Assembly (NCBI GenBank): GCA_037043015.1
Contig: CM073321.1
Coordinates: 36,606,420 to 36,670,419, forward strand
DNA length: 64,000 nucleotides
Direction of reading: 5' to 3'
Origin: Bryum argenteum
Lineage: Eukaryota > Streptophyta > Bryopsida > Bryales > Bryaceae
The translations under genes and the position numbers were made by a program. Below, in pieces: positions 1-9,944 of this stretch. Under the pieces are notes generated by a model. That model saw nothing but the letters and a program-made list of their open reading frames with translations, did not search any database and was not told the origin of the DNA. Each line of letters starts with the position of its first letter. Position 1 is the stretch's first letter.

Positions 1-1260
1 TAGCAAAAACCGCTCTATCTTAACCGTATAGTGTATATATATTATTTATTTAATTCTTTTCATTTCAGAGGGGACCCGAGTTCAGAACCAACATCCGGGA
101 TGAGACTATAACATGTCCAATATATAATAAAGGAATTAGCCTACAAAGGTTTGTAAAATAATGTATTGGATATGGGAAAATAAAAATATTAGCCAGGGGA
201 AATTAATAAATCCTAGACCATAAACCTTATATCCTATGCACAAGTGATTTTATCCACAATATACTCTAAATGAAAAAGCGATGGCTATTCAAAACATTCT
301 ATTCCCTAATCAATCCATCGAAGTTTCTAATATAAGAATAATCAACTTCATTTAACATAAAATAGAAGTACTATACGTGTACAAGATCAAATATGATTAT
401 AACTTTATAAGTTGATGCCATTATTCCCATATGTTAAAAACTTATAGGGTGCGATATTTTTATAAATTTATTTGTAACGCTTTTTACTTCTCTTAATTTA
501 TGATCACAAAATAGAAAACAATAAAACTGTATTTCTATTACCTTTACAAGAGGTAAATAAATAATTACTCAAATAAATACACAACAATGGAGTTATTTCT
601 AAATGCACATCAAATAATATAGACCATAAAATGTGGACAACTAAAGGGCTAAATAAGAAGTTTAAATATTGACTAATACGGTAATACCAAAGTTATGAAA
701 ACAAAATACTCACACATGCTCACCTACATTTAATATATACTTAGATCTCTCCAATGTTAGACATAAGTATACTCTCATCAAGGAATAGCTAAAAAGTCCC
801 GAAAGTGATATGAGAGGATTTAGGGCCACCTCAAAGTGCACAATAGGGGCCAAGCCATTAATGGGGCCAATACATGAGAACATCTCCTTGTGAGAATGGA
901 TCAATTTTTGACAAAAGTTGGGACATTCAAGAAATGAATGTCAATTCATGGCCTAAAAGCGTTTTCTTGATTCAAATTAAGAAAGAATATTTGTAAGAAA
1001 TAAAATCAATGAGAACAAATCTAAAACATGGACTCTAGCTAATAATAAGAATTGGTCCCATAACCTTCGTTTTCCTTCTAGAAATGGGCACCAACTCCCA
1101 ACACCTTCACAAATGGGGGAATCGGCATGGGAGATATGTTGGCCTTGACTCCTCTTGTAAAGAGTCCCTTATTATAGAATTATTTAGAGCCTAGAGTATC
1201 TTTGTCATAAAACATTCTTGTTTCTGACAAAGAGATCTTCCCGACATTCCCTTGTCAGAA
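1..1260. other. AT-rich intergenic DNA, no gene seen
   Basis: AT-rich sequence without a convincing reading frame on either strand. Its only recognisable structure is one copy (406-580) of a block that recurs at 2350-2513. Confidence 0.7.
406..580 (+). repeat. Dispersed direct repeat, copy 1
   Basis: This block starts TATAAGTTGATGCCA and ends with an AGGTAAATAAATAATTA stretch. The same order of words recurs at 2350-2513 with small indels. Weaker similarity continues downstream of both copies, for example CGGTAATACCAAAGT near 678 and near 2718, so the original duplicated unit was probably longer. I read it as an old duplicated repeat of unknown type. Confidence 0.75.
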
Positions 1261-1397
1261 CATTCCCTACCCCGATTTAGACGCCACGTGGACGCGAGAC
1301 GCTAAATATAGAAATGCAAATATGCAATGCAGGGAAGTGAGAGAAGTTGAGGAAACGGGGAGTTCTGGCCTTCTGGGGAGAGGCAAGAAGAGGAGGG

Positions 1398-1590
1398 GGA
1401 GGGAGGTACGCGGGCCGACCGACGGATAGCCGACCGGTCAGTCGGCAGGCCGACCGCAGGCCGCCCGGCCGGTCTCCGGGCCGGTCCCCGGTCGCTCGGC
1501 CGGTCCCCGGTCGCCTGGTCGGTCGGTAGGCCGGTCATGCGGTCCCTCCGATCGGTCGGCCGGGCACGAGCGGCCCAGATTGACCGATCC
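1398..1590. repeat. GGCC/GACC-rich GC array A
   Basis: A degenerate tandem array of units such as GGCCGACCG and CCGGTCGGT, strongly GC-rich against AT-rich flanks. Reading frames across it are low-complexity Arg/Pro/Gly strings and are not taken as genes. About 90 bp beyond its left edge, on the minus strand, is a TATA-like CTATATTTAG (1302-1312), a geometry like array D. No gene follows on that strand, so any promoter here is orphaned. Confidence 0.8.
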
Positions 1591-1803
1591 TACATCGCCA
1601 TCGCCCGCTTGGGGATTTTTTTTCCTTTTTTTTTTATTCTTAGTTTCCATTGTGTTCCTGAAATCTTTCAAAATTTCATTGGATCCTTTTTAAATTTTAA
1701 TCCCTCTCAGATTTTTGTTATTAGATTCTCAGTGATTATTACACAATGAAAAAAGGAATCCTATGTTGATTTGTGAAATGCTATATATTCTTTATTCACA
1801 GAT

Positions 1804-1850
1804 AGGGTTTAGTGGTTTAGGGTTTAGGGTTTAGGATTTAGGTTTATGGT
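1804..1850 (+). repeat. Interstitial telomere-like repeat
   Basis: Several imperfect copies of TTTAGGG, the common plant telomere unit, in a row (GGTTTAGGGTTTAGGGTTTAGG). The run is short, so it is an interstitial remnant and not a chromosome end. Confidence 0.7.
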
Positions 1851-1859
1851 TTACTTGGA

Positions 1860-3430
1860 GATTTCATAATTGCAGTAGCTTTGTTATATGAATTTTCACT
1901 TCAATCTAGAAATGTTGAAATTTCGTAAATTCTCTTGTGTACTAACATATTATGATCTCCTAATGTATGAGGCTATATGACTCAACTTTGGGGCACATGA
2001 CCTACAACTATATCTCTATTTCAATATTGCATGGTTGAGAATGTAAGTTGAGCAACCTCATTTTAATATAGGACCCTTATTTTGGAAATGCGACATTTGG
2101 TAAAAAATGGGCATTAAGTTTGGGGAGATTATAATCTTAGATGCTATGTTGAATGTTGAAAATACTACCAATATATTCCTTGCAATAAACTCGTGATTTA
2201 TTCCATGTCAATAATAATAACAATGCGATGGAGAAAAGTGGCGTTGTAATCGATTAAAAATATAATTCAATACTACATCATACATACACGAATCCATTAT
2301 TTTCATTCCACACACAATTGAGTTTCCAAAGATTTCCAACACCAATCTTTATAAGTTGATGCCATATGTTAAAAACTTATAGAGTGGGATATTTTCAAAA
2401 ATTTATTTGTCTCCCTTTTTACTTCTCTTTATTTGTGATCGCGAAATAGAAAACAATAGAATCGTGTTTCTATTACCTTTGTAAGAGGTAAATAAATAAT
2501 TATTCAAATAAATACAATAAAAAAAATGCTACTAATAATTATGTAAAAAGAATATGTGCAAATTAAGTACAATGATATGTACTACATTATAAATATACTC
2601 CTACCTTAGTTCAAGGGTGTCAAACAAAAATAGCCAATAATGGAATGAGTTGTTTAGGCACAATGTTTTTTAAGTTAAGAGTATTCTTATGTCTAAATGT
2701 GGTCAATCGAAGGCCTAACACGGTAATACCAAAGTACATATAATTCATACAGGAAGCCAAAAGAATACAAAGCATGAATGTGAGAAAGATTCATTATAAT
2801 GTAGGAGTTAGGAGTAATGATCAAACGCATTTTATATTATTTATATGCATTCTCTATGCTTAAACATTACCTCTACATAAGTTAATTTATATCCATAAGA
2901 GTCTTATAGAACTATAATATTTTAAACCTACTGTTCACATGGAAGACACAAATTAGGATACACTAGATTCTATCATCCCTGGTTCTAAATTTGGGACGCA
3001 TGTATGTATAATGGAATTTATATGTTATATGTTTTATACGTACACATATTTTCATGAATGCCAATAGCCTTCTATTATAGTTCATGAGAAAATATATTTT
3101 TCTGCTAATACATGTTCATTGTAAGTTTGTAACCCTTAACCTCAAATGCCCAAGGGGGTGTAGACTCTAGAGCCTAGAAACACACGTTTTGCAAAGTGCG
3201 AGAGATGAAAATGAAGGTTAGCAATCTAGATCTCAACCGTACAACATTGTAGAAGACTTGGTTTAGGTCATGTGGAGGAAACTTGGACTCCAAGACCAGA
3301 ACTATTAAAAAAAAATTCCTTTCTTCGTGGGCCATAGGAAAGCATGCCCCATGTTTGAAAAAATCAAAAAACAAGACCTGGTTCTCCATTGGCGTTCATT
3401 TTCTTCTCCCTATGGAAATCCAACATTTGT
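1860..3430. other. AT-rich intergenic DNA
   Basis: No supported gene on either strand. It holds the second copy (2350-2513) of the dispersed repeat also found at 406-580. Confidence 0.65.
2350..2513 (+). repeat. Dispersed direct repeat, copy 2
   Basis: Diverged second copy of the block at 406-580, with the same start word TATAAGTTGATGCCA and the same closing GAGGTAAATAAATAATTA stretch. Confidence 0.75.

Positions 3431-3431
<1 letters not shown>

Positions 3432-3480
<49 letters not shown>
3432..3480 (+). repeat. Poly(A) tract, about 49 A
   Basis: An uninterrupted run of about 49 adenines directly before GC array B. It could be the tail of a retroposed copy that landed upstream of the array, or a plain homopolymer whose length is uncertain in assembly. 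Confidence 0.85.
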
Positions 3481-3481
<1 letters not shown>

Positions 3482-3487
3482 AAACAA

Positions 3488-3845
3488 CGAAGATCTGCCG
3501 ACCGGACGGGGGGACGGCCGACCGCCTTGGAGGCCGGCGACCGCATCGGACGGCCGGCGACCGCATCGGACGGCTAGCGACCGCCCTCGCGACCCGGTCG
3601 GACGGCCGCCGTCGGATCCGTCGGCCGCAGTGAATCGGTCGGCCGCGATGGACCGGCCGGATCCGACGGCGCGCGACAGATCTGTCGGCCGATCGGGTGG
3701 CTGGATCGGTCGCCAATGCGGCCATCGGATTGGCCGACCGATCCAGGCCGACCGATGGCGGAATCGACCGCTGCCGAGCGAGATCGGACGGCCGGGGGGA
3801 ACGGGCGAATGCCGACCGGCCCCGATCGGTATAAATAGCCGACCG
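3488..3845. repeat. GGCC/GACC-rich GC array B (promoter-associated)
   Basis: About 350 bp of degenerate GGCCGACCG, GATCGGACGGCC and CGGCCGGCGACC units. It ends around a consensus TATA box on the plus strand at 3830-3837, and the array word continues a few bases past the box. Long frames on both strands inside it are low-complexity shadows. Confidence 0.85.
3830..3837 (+). promoter_or_regulatory. TATA box, TATAAATA
   Basis: A perfect TATAAATA inside the end of GC array B, followed by a CT-rich stretch (CTCATTTCTCCTCACTC near 3848) typical of a start region. A decayed coding unit follows on the same strand from 3975. Confidence 0.7.
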
Positions 3846-3974
3846 GGGCTCATTTCTCCTCACTCGGTGTGCGCCCTGGTCGTTGTGGTTTTCCATGTCG
3901 ATCGCGCGCTCCTCGAGTCCCCTCTTGATAATCGACGCCATTTTTTTGCGCAGTTTTTTTTGTGGGTGAACAAT

Positions 3975-5538
3975 ATGCCGAGGGAACGACGTACTAGTGC
4001 ACCTACGGGCAAAGGCCCGGAGATGTCTTGGGAAGCAAATCGACGATCCAAATTGTGTTGCGAAGATGGATGGGAAGATGAACCGCGAGAATTTGGAATT
4101 GCACCATGTGCAAGCGATATGTGAAGATGAAACACCTCATGAAGTTATGGCCAAGAAATCAAGCGATTATATCGGGCCACGACGCGAAGGTCTAGCCGGC
4201 AGATTGCACAAGTCAACATTTCACGCCGTTATCATGAAGTGACCATTGCCGTTGAGTACGGAATACTAGGCCGGAAATCATGTTATATTCCAACATGGCT
4301 ATGGTTTTGGCAGAAATCGTTCTACATAAGAACGTGAATTGGAGCACCGTAACAGGTTTGAATGTTGCCGAATTGGATCGGAGCAATGATTTCATACCAA
4401 CTAGTTGGCTTGGACCCAGTGATTGTATGCCCCTTTGGTCAAATCGGACATATACGGAGATGTCGGAAGTTCAAGATGAAGAAAGTACACCTCCAAGGAG
4501 ATATGGAGGTCAAACACGAATTTCTCAGGATACACCTCCGAGGGGATACGAAGGTCAAACACAACATCAACAAGACACACCTCCAAGGGGATACGAAGGT
4601 CAAACTGAACATCAACAACATACACCTCCGAGGGGATATGGGGGTCACACAGCAGATAATTATAATCGCAGCAATAACAGGGGTATGGTACCAATATCTT
4701 TTGGCATAGGAAGTGGTGGGTATTATCCCGGTAGCAATATATACGGTCCAGGAACCACTACTCCTGAGACATATAGGGCAGAGCATCCAAGGGATACGTA
4801 CCAATCCAGGGCCAACACGATACAAGTCCGAATGCTGGAGGAAGATATATGCCAACATATCCTCGGGATACATACGAGTCAGGAGGCCGATACTGTGGAA
4901 TGAGTGCTCCGGAGAGCTATACGCCAACATATCCTCGGGAATTTAACGATGTTCCCGGCCAATATGGTAGAGGTACCAGTAGTCCACAGTACCATATCCC
5001 AACACATCCAAGGGACACATACGAGTCTTGAGGCCAGTATGGGAGAGGACCTAACATTCGAGAAAGGTACCCCACAACGTATCCTACTGGATCATACGAT
5101 GCTCACAACCAATACGGTAGAAGACCTGAGGTTCGAGATAGCTTTAGACCAACGTATCCAAGAGATACGCATGATCATCACGGCGAGTACGGTAGAGCTA
5201 TTACCAATCCCCAGTTCCGTACTCCAAGTCAAGCAAGAGATGAATACGAGCCCAGTTGGAATTACCGGAACAAGGATCGTGAAGAGTATATCACTCAGTA
5301 TCCATATCCTGGGTATGACCAACATGCATATGGGAGTAACAACACTCCCCCGCCACCATTCCGAACTCGTGAAGAAGAAGATGCAGAGTTTGAAAGACAA
5401 CTACGAGAGGCAACAATTCAAAGTCAAGCGGAGTACATCCGCAAGCTTGAAAATGATCATATTTACGACGAGCAGCGCTTGTATGATGCTTATTCGCGAG
5501 GGCGGTTCTCAGACCAAGCAAGGCCAAGTGGAACATAA
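3975..5538 (+). pseudogene. Decayed gene for a Tyr/Pro/Gly/Arg-rich repeat protein
   Basis: Coding texture runs from the first ATG after the TATA box (3975) to a stop at 5536-5538, but through more than one frame. The frame open from 4280 carries four 15-residue repeats of the type TPPRGYEGQTQHQQ (4484-4655), then reads to about 4815. A one-base shift moves the reading to another frame with repeated TYPRDTYES-like units (YMPTYPRDTYES, YTPTYPREF, FRPTYPRDTHD). That frame has one internal TGA at 5029-5031. It ends with a charged, helix-prone tail (TREEEDAEFERQLREATIQSQ). I do not recognise the family. The Tyr/Pro/Gly repeat composition suggests a structural or low-complexity protein. With at least one shift and one stop it is called a pseudogene; splicing could rescue part of it. 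Confidence 0.55.
4484..4655 (+). repeat. 45-bp in-frame tandem repeat, about 4 copies
   Basis: Four imperfect 45-bp units beginning ACACCTCC, each encoding about 15 residues around TPPRGYEGQT. A period divisible by three keeps the host frame open and implies expansion under coding constraint. Confidence 0.8.
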
Positions 5539-5544
5539 GATGAT

Positions 5545-6740
5545 AAGGACTAGGATGCAAAGTAGTTATACATTTACATATAGGCATGTTGTAATGTACT
5601 GTACGTACATGTAGTATTTGGATGAGAACTCTATTCTCCATATGGTAGAGGTCATTTTTTAAGACCTTCTTAACCATGTTTTGTTGGTAAACGGACATCA
5701 TATGAATGATATAAGGAATGTAGAACCATGACCTATATTACACATTTAAATATGTTATGATTCCATTTATTAACCAGTAAGAATTTTAGTGTTTTTGGAA
5801 GCTTGAAAGTTGAAACCTCCTGCTCATAACTACGATTTCCTACGTCTATGTACTCTCGGAGTATGTACGAATTATTTTTATCTATTTAATACATTCAACC
5901 GTAAGATCGTGAACCAAAGCCTATCTTAAGTTACTATTTTAAAAACGTGACCTTAGGATGTTTATCATTTGCGAGATCCTAACATCCAAATTTTGTTTAA
6001 AACTTTATTTGGGATTTGCTCCGGAGGCAGTGTCTCCACGGTGCAAAGGGGGAGTTGGAGATTGTTACCAACAAAATTTTGGTCATATTTTTTCCCATGT
6101 ATGTAATCAAGTGTAGTAAATTCATGCAAAATATGGGAGCCTCATTCCTCTTGATTGACATTCTTACAAGTTATTTTCTAAAAGCAGGTCCGAAAACAAT
6201 ACTATAGTAAAACATGCACGTCGTTACGTATATTTCGTATTATAAAGAACTTAAAGTGGGGTATGTGAGTGTAGGAGTTTGTGATTTTTGAGGTAACTTA
6301 TTTCTAACAGTTTTCCATAATCTAAAATTTTGACAAATTCTGAAATATGTAATTCATAATTTACTAATACATTTTGAGCTTGTGTTGGTAATTTCTGGAG
6401 GCTGCCACTGTAAAAATTGGTAAATATTATGACTTAAATATTTTTGGAATTTCAGTAGTGATTGGCTTATAAACATATGAGAAGAAAAATAGACGATAAA
6501 TTGCTAAATTTGAATTACCCAACCAACACTTAAAAATTGAATCAATAGGTTTTTTTGGGCTTTACCCTAAAGGCCTCATCCAAATGGTGCAAAGGGGCAA
6601 AATATTATAATAAACATAAGTGTACTTGGTGGGCCAAAATTTGAAAGGCATGCAATGCATTTGAAACAAAGAGTATTGTTGCAGTGAAAATAGAACATGC
6701 ATACTAATTCATAAACTATAATAAAACCGATATGAGTAAA
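5545..6740. other. Intergenic; possible LTR-retrotransposon 3' remnant
   Basis: No gene supported. Around 6008-6090 the sequence GGTGCAAAGGGGGAG followed by TTGTTACCAACAAAATTTTGG looks like a plant Copia-type polypurine tract next to an LTR start. A related GGTGCAAAGGGGCAAA lies at 6580-6600. No paired LTR or pol was found, so this is only a hint. Confidence 0.4.
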
Positions 6741-6757
6741 ACAAATTCTACGTTTTC

Positions 6758-8194
6758 CTATTCGTAATTCGTCCGAAAATGCTCATGAGGCGTGGGCCAA
6801 TGAAACATTTCGCTAAAGCGTGAGATGATATGGGACAACCCTCCAGCGCCGTCACGGCTCTCGTTGCATACTCTATCCATGTAAAGATGGAAAGCTTGTG
6901 CAAGGTCTTCATTAGAAAATACCGAAGTATTTCGGTTTCCACGTTGCAAGCTCTCGTACGCCGTAGACATGGTCATCCCATTAATTCTTTGTGCTATGCG
7001 GGCCGTGGCAAACTCCTCCGAAGCAATCGAGTATTTTGGAATAACCTGTAAATCCTCACCCGCTTTGTACAAGAACGCCACTCGTGGATCTACCCAATAA
7101 CGTTTTCGCAGGGTCTCCACCATGTCCTAACGTTTTGTGAATGTATAAAGGGATTGCATCGGTTCCTGAACCGTTGTGGAAAAGCCCCAATCGCATACTC
7201 CGATATACACTCGTGATTCATCAGCAGGGAAGTGGAGAAGGATATTATCTGGAGATATATCGTTATGGAGGTGGTGGCTCTTGTGGACCTCGTTCATGAT
7301 ATGCAACAACGCCCAAGTAAGCTCTGTCCGTTTTTTACGGAATCGAATCAGTTGATGAGCCCGAATAACCTCGTCATCAGGGTAATTCCCAAAGTTCAAG
7401 TGTACAAAGACATCGTCACCATAATCCATATCGCGGTTCAGCATCTCTCGAATAGTCCCGCCATTCCACCAAAACGCATAGCCTTGATTCTTTATCGCCA
7501 TAGACTCATTCATATGCTCCAATTTTGCCAACTCCGGTCGTGTCAAGAAGTGAATGGAAGTTTTTGCAGCAAATTCCCAAAATGGTTCAATGCCTGCAAC
7601 ACCTTCAAAGCCAACTTTGATAATAGTACCATACCGTCCCTTCAACCTCGTCTTGTCAACTCGTATGATTTGGGCTGTATCCGGAATGGTAACCAAATGA
7701 GTCAATCGCATGGTTTAAGTTTGTCGTCCCTCAAGGGATTGCCACCATGTTCCAGAGCCTCGACGGTGTGAATTCTTTGAAAATGCCCTCATTTGGGCAG
7801 AAAAGCAATCAGCCCTATTCACCACGCCAACGTAATCCTCATCACCCTCCCGAAACATCCTTCCATATTTGGCTATTACAACCTTGGGATTCCAGAGTGC
7901 ATCCTTCACCCTATTATCCAAAAACCACATGAACCCTCGTTTCTCTGTCTCTGCTACCCACTTCGGATGCTGAAGCACTTCTATCATGAGATCTCTCATT
8001 TCAAGCTTGAACTTCTCGATGCCCTCCTCCTGATATCTCACATATTTGCTTTCCAATGCTCGAAGATCATTGGCCTCATAGAATTTGACGGTAAATTCTA
8101 TCAAAAATACCTTACAAGCGTCACCCGGGACCTCATGAGCCTCGAACTTCTCAAAGAAGTTCGCACCACCCTTCCTCTTCTTCTCCTTCGGCAT
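6758..8194 (-). pseudogene. Protein-kinase-like gene interrupted by two in-frame stops
   Basis: One minus-strand frame runs from an ATG at 8194 (MPKEKKRKGG) to a stop at 6758, about 479 codons, broken by TAA at 7715-7717 and TAG at 7127-7129 with no frameshift. The N-terminal third is a charged domain I do not recognise. The middle part has kinase landmarks: a catalytic-loop motif HNDISPDNILL, where HND replaces the usual HRD, and CDWG in the place of DFG. The C-terminal part adds an alpha-rich tail. A TATA box at 8417-8424 and GC array C lie upstream on the same strand. Loss of the Arg of HRD could mean an atypical or inactive kinase. The two stops make it a probable pseudogene, though a spliced or read-through product cannot be excluded. 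Confidence 0.65.
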
Positions 8195-8397
8195 CTTGAT
8201 CCCAAAAAAGGAAATATGTAATGAAAGTGTGAAGTTTTTAAAAAAACTTTTGAAATAAAACAACAAAAAATCCCCCCGTATAACAAGTCACTTCCTTCCT
8301 CCAAAAGACAAGGAGCCAGTGGACAGGAATTACGAGAATTCCCGGCTCGAGACACTCCGCATCCTCTCTTCGTGAGAAATGGAGGAAAGAAGTGAGG

Positions 8398-8770
8398 GAA
8401 AAGGAGGCCGATCGGCCTTTTATAGCGGCCGACGGCCCGCCCTGGATCGGACGGCCGACCGATCGGACGGCCCGCCCGGATGGCCGACTGATCCGACCGA
8501 TCGAACGGCCCGCAAGGCTGGCCGACGCGGCTGACCGATCGGACGGCCCGACCGCCCGACCGACCGCCCGCTAGGCAGACCGACCGCCTGGCCGACCGAC
8601 CGCCCGGCTGGCCGACCGACCGCCGCCCGCCGACCGACGTCGGTCGGCCGCGCATAATCCGACGGCCGTCGGGCATGCGGACGGCGCCCCGATCCAACGG
8701 CCCGCAACGTTTAAACTTGATCCGACGGCCAGGATTTGATGCGGTCGGCCGCCGTCCGATCTGACGGAGC
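8398..8770. repeat. GGCC/GACC-rich GC array C (promoter-associated)
   Basis: About 370 bp of degenerate GACGGCCGACCGATCGG units. Its left edge contains the minus-strand TATA box of the kinase-like gene. The word GATCC(A/G)ACGGC recurs several times at its right side. Confidence 0.85.
8417..8424 (-). promoter_or_regulatory. TATA box (TATAAAAG, minus strand)
   Basis: TATAAAAG on the minus strand, enclosed on both sides by GGCCG words of GC array C and about 220 bp upstream of the kinase-like ATG. Confidence 0.7.
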
Positions 8771-8888
8771 CACCCGGGGGTCGGTCGGCCAGACTGGGGA
8801 TCAAACTTTGACGGCTGAGATGCTGCCAAGTGGATGATCCAACGGCCCCAGAAGTTACCAGGGACCGGGGTAACTCCCATTTACCCCC

Positions 8889-8945
8889 CCGGACCATGGT
8901 CCGGACTATGGTCCCGGTCGACATAGTCCGGACTACGTCCGCGGA
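8889..8945. repeat. Clustered CCGGAC palindromes
   Basis: A perfect 16-bp palindrome CCGGACCATGGTCCGG (8889-8904) is followed by further half-sites GGTCCGGACTATGG, CATAGTCCGGAC and CCGCGGAC over about 50 bp. It lies between GC array C and the plus-strand reading frame at 9025. It may be a cluster of sites for a dimeric DNA-binding protein. Confidence 0.6.
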
Positions 8946-9024
8946 CTAGGTTTACCCCGAATGTCGACCGATTTGACAACCCTGAATATACCGGACTTCG
9001 ATACCGGAAAATTCTTTTAAAGAT

Positions 9025-9375
9025 TTGGAGGTCTCTTATTGGGATGCGGTGAAGAAGTTTGATGTGCGTATCGATGAAGCCATTTCGGTTTGGAGAGAAT
9101 GTCTTTTAAACCCAAAAGACACAAAACTTCTATTATTGGATGAGTTCGAAGGTGTTGTACAGGATGTCGTTGCAAAGATCGAGAAGGTCATGGAAATCTT
9201 ACGTAACAAACAAGTGGATCCTAGCAAAAAGCGGAAGAGGCAATCGGGCGAAGATGGGGAGGATAGTTGGCAGGCGGAGATGAGAGGCAAAATCGCAGCC
9301 GTGGATCGAGAGTATGAAGAGGGCGGTCGAATTGCCCGTCCAAGTCATAGACCGCGTACTCGTAGTGTAGCTTAG
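9025..9375 (+). CDS. Unrecognised 116-residue reading frame, probably a 3' exon
   Basis: This plus-strand frame has ordinary coding composition: YWDAVKKFDVRIDEAISVW near the start, a helical middle (VVQDVVAKIEKVMEILRNK), and a basic nuclear-localisation-like run KKRKRQ near residue 75. It begins at a TTG, not an ATG, and is preceded by a possible splice acceptor (TTTTAAAG near 9021), so it is probably a downstream exon. It ends at a TAG at 9373. No upstream exon could be identified because the flank is GC array C. Function unknown. Confidence 0.45.
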   Translation: MEVSYWDAVKKFDVRIDEAISVWRECLLNPKDTKLLLLDEFEGVVQDVVAKIEKVMEILRNKQVDPSKKRKRQSGEDGEDSWQAEMRGKIAAVDREYEEGGRIARPSHRPRTRSVA

Positions 9376-9438
9376 ATTGGTTAATCGGATGGATCTTCAG
9401 TTTGAAGTTAGAACGGATGTTGGACCTTGAGTTGCACG

Positions 9439-9467
<29 letters not shown>
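9439..9467. repeat. (TA)n microsatellite
   Basis: About 14 consecutive TA units just downstream of the preceding reading frame. Confidence 0.95.
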
Positions 9468-9469
<2 letters not shown>

Positions 9470-9944
9470 TTTTTCTAGGTTGTATGGCTGTTGTTTTAAA
9501 AATGAGGAAAATGCCACCATTGATCCATGGGGCCTTATTTTTGAAGTAAAGGGTTACAATCTTTTTGATTTAATGTGCATTTCTTCTGTATGCTTAAGAG
9601 TGAAGACTATCGTACGACAAGTATATAAAAATATATGTAATATTTTTCAACACATTAAATGTAGTCATGTAGACAATAGAATCTCCAAATGCATTTGGAG
9701 TATAACAATAAAGTACTACAATAAACTATAGCTACAATTTCTATAATAAGTATAAGTTCTATGAACCTATACTACATAAAGATGCCAAATTCAACTACTC
9801 ATCAGGACCAGAGGATTGCTCATAATCGCTATCTCCCTTCACTTCAGCTCCACTAGACCCCGTAGGATCATATTCATAATCGCTTGGAACCTCCTCTTTG
9901 ATCTTGGGTTTATTCTCTGGACATTGTATATTCCCATACTTATG
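9470..9944. other. Intergenic between convergent units
   Basis: No gene seen; probably the 3' flank shared by the plus-strand frame ending at 9375 and the minus-strand hAT gene ending at 9945. Confidence 0.6.

Noticed and set aside
3283..3941. Long Arg/Pro/Gly-rich frames across array B on both strands
   Set aside because: GC repeats lack AT-rich stop codons, so openness is expected; the frames also run through the poly(A) tract as Lys or Phe strings.
8950..9020. A complete gene starting upstream of the 9025 frame
   Set aside because: No ATG in frame and a stop closely upstream; only a downstream-exon interpretation is possible.
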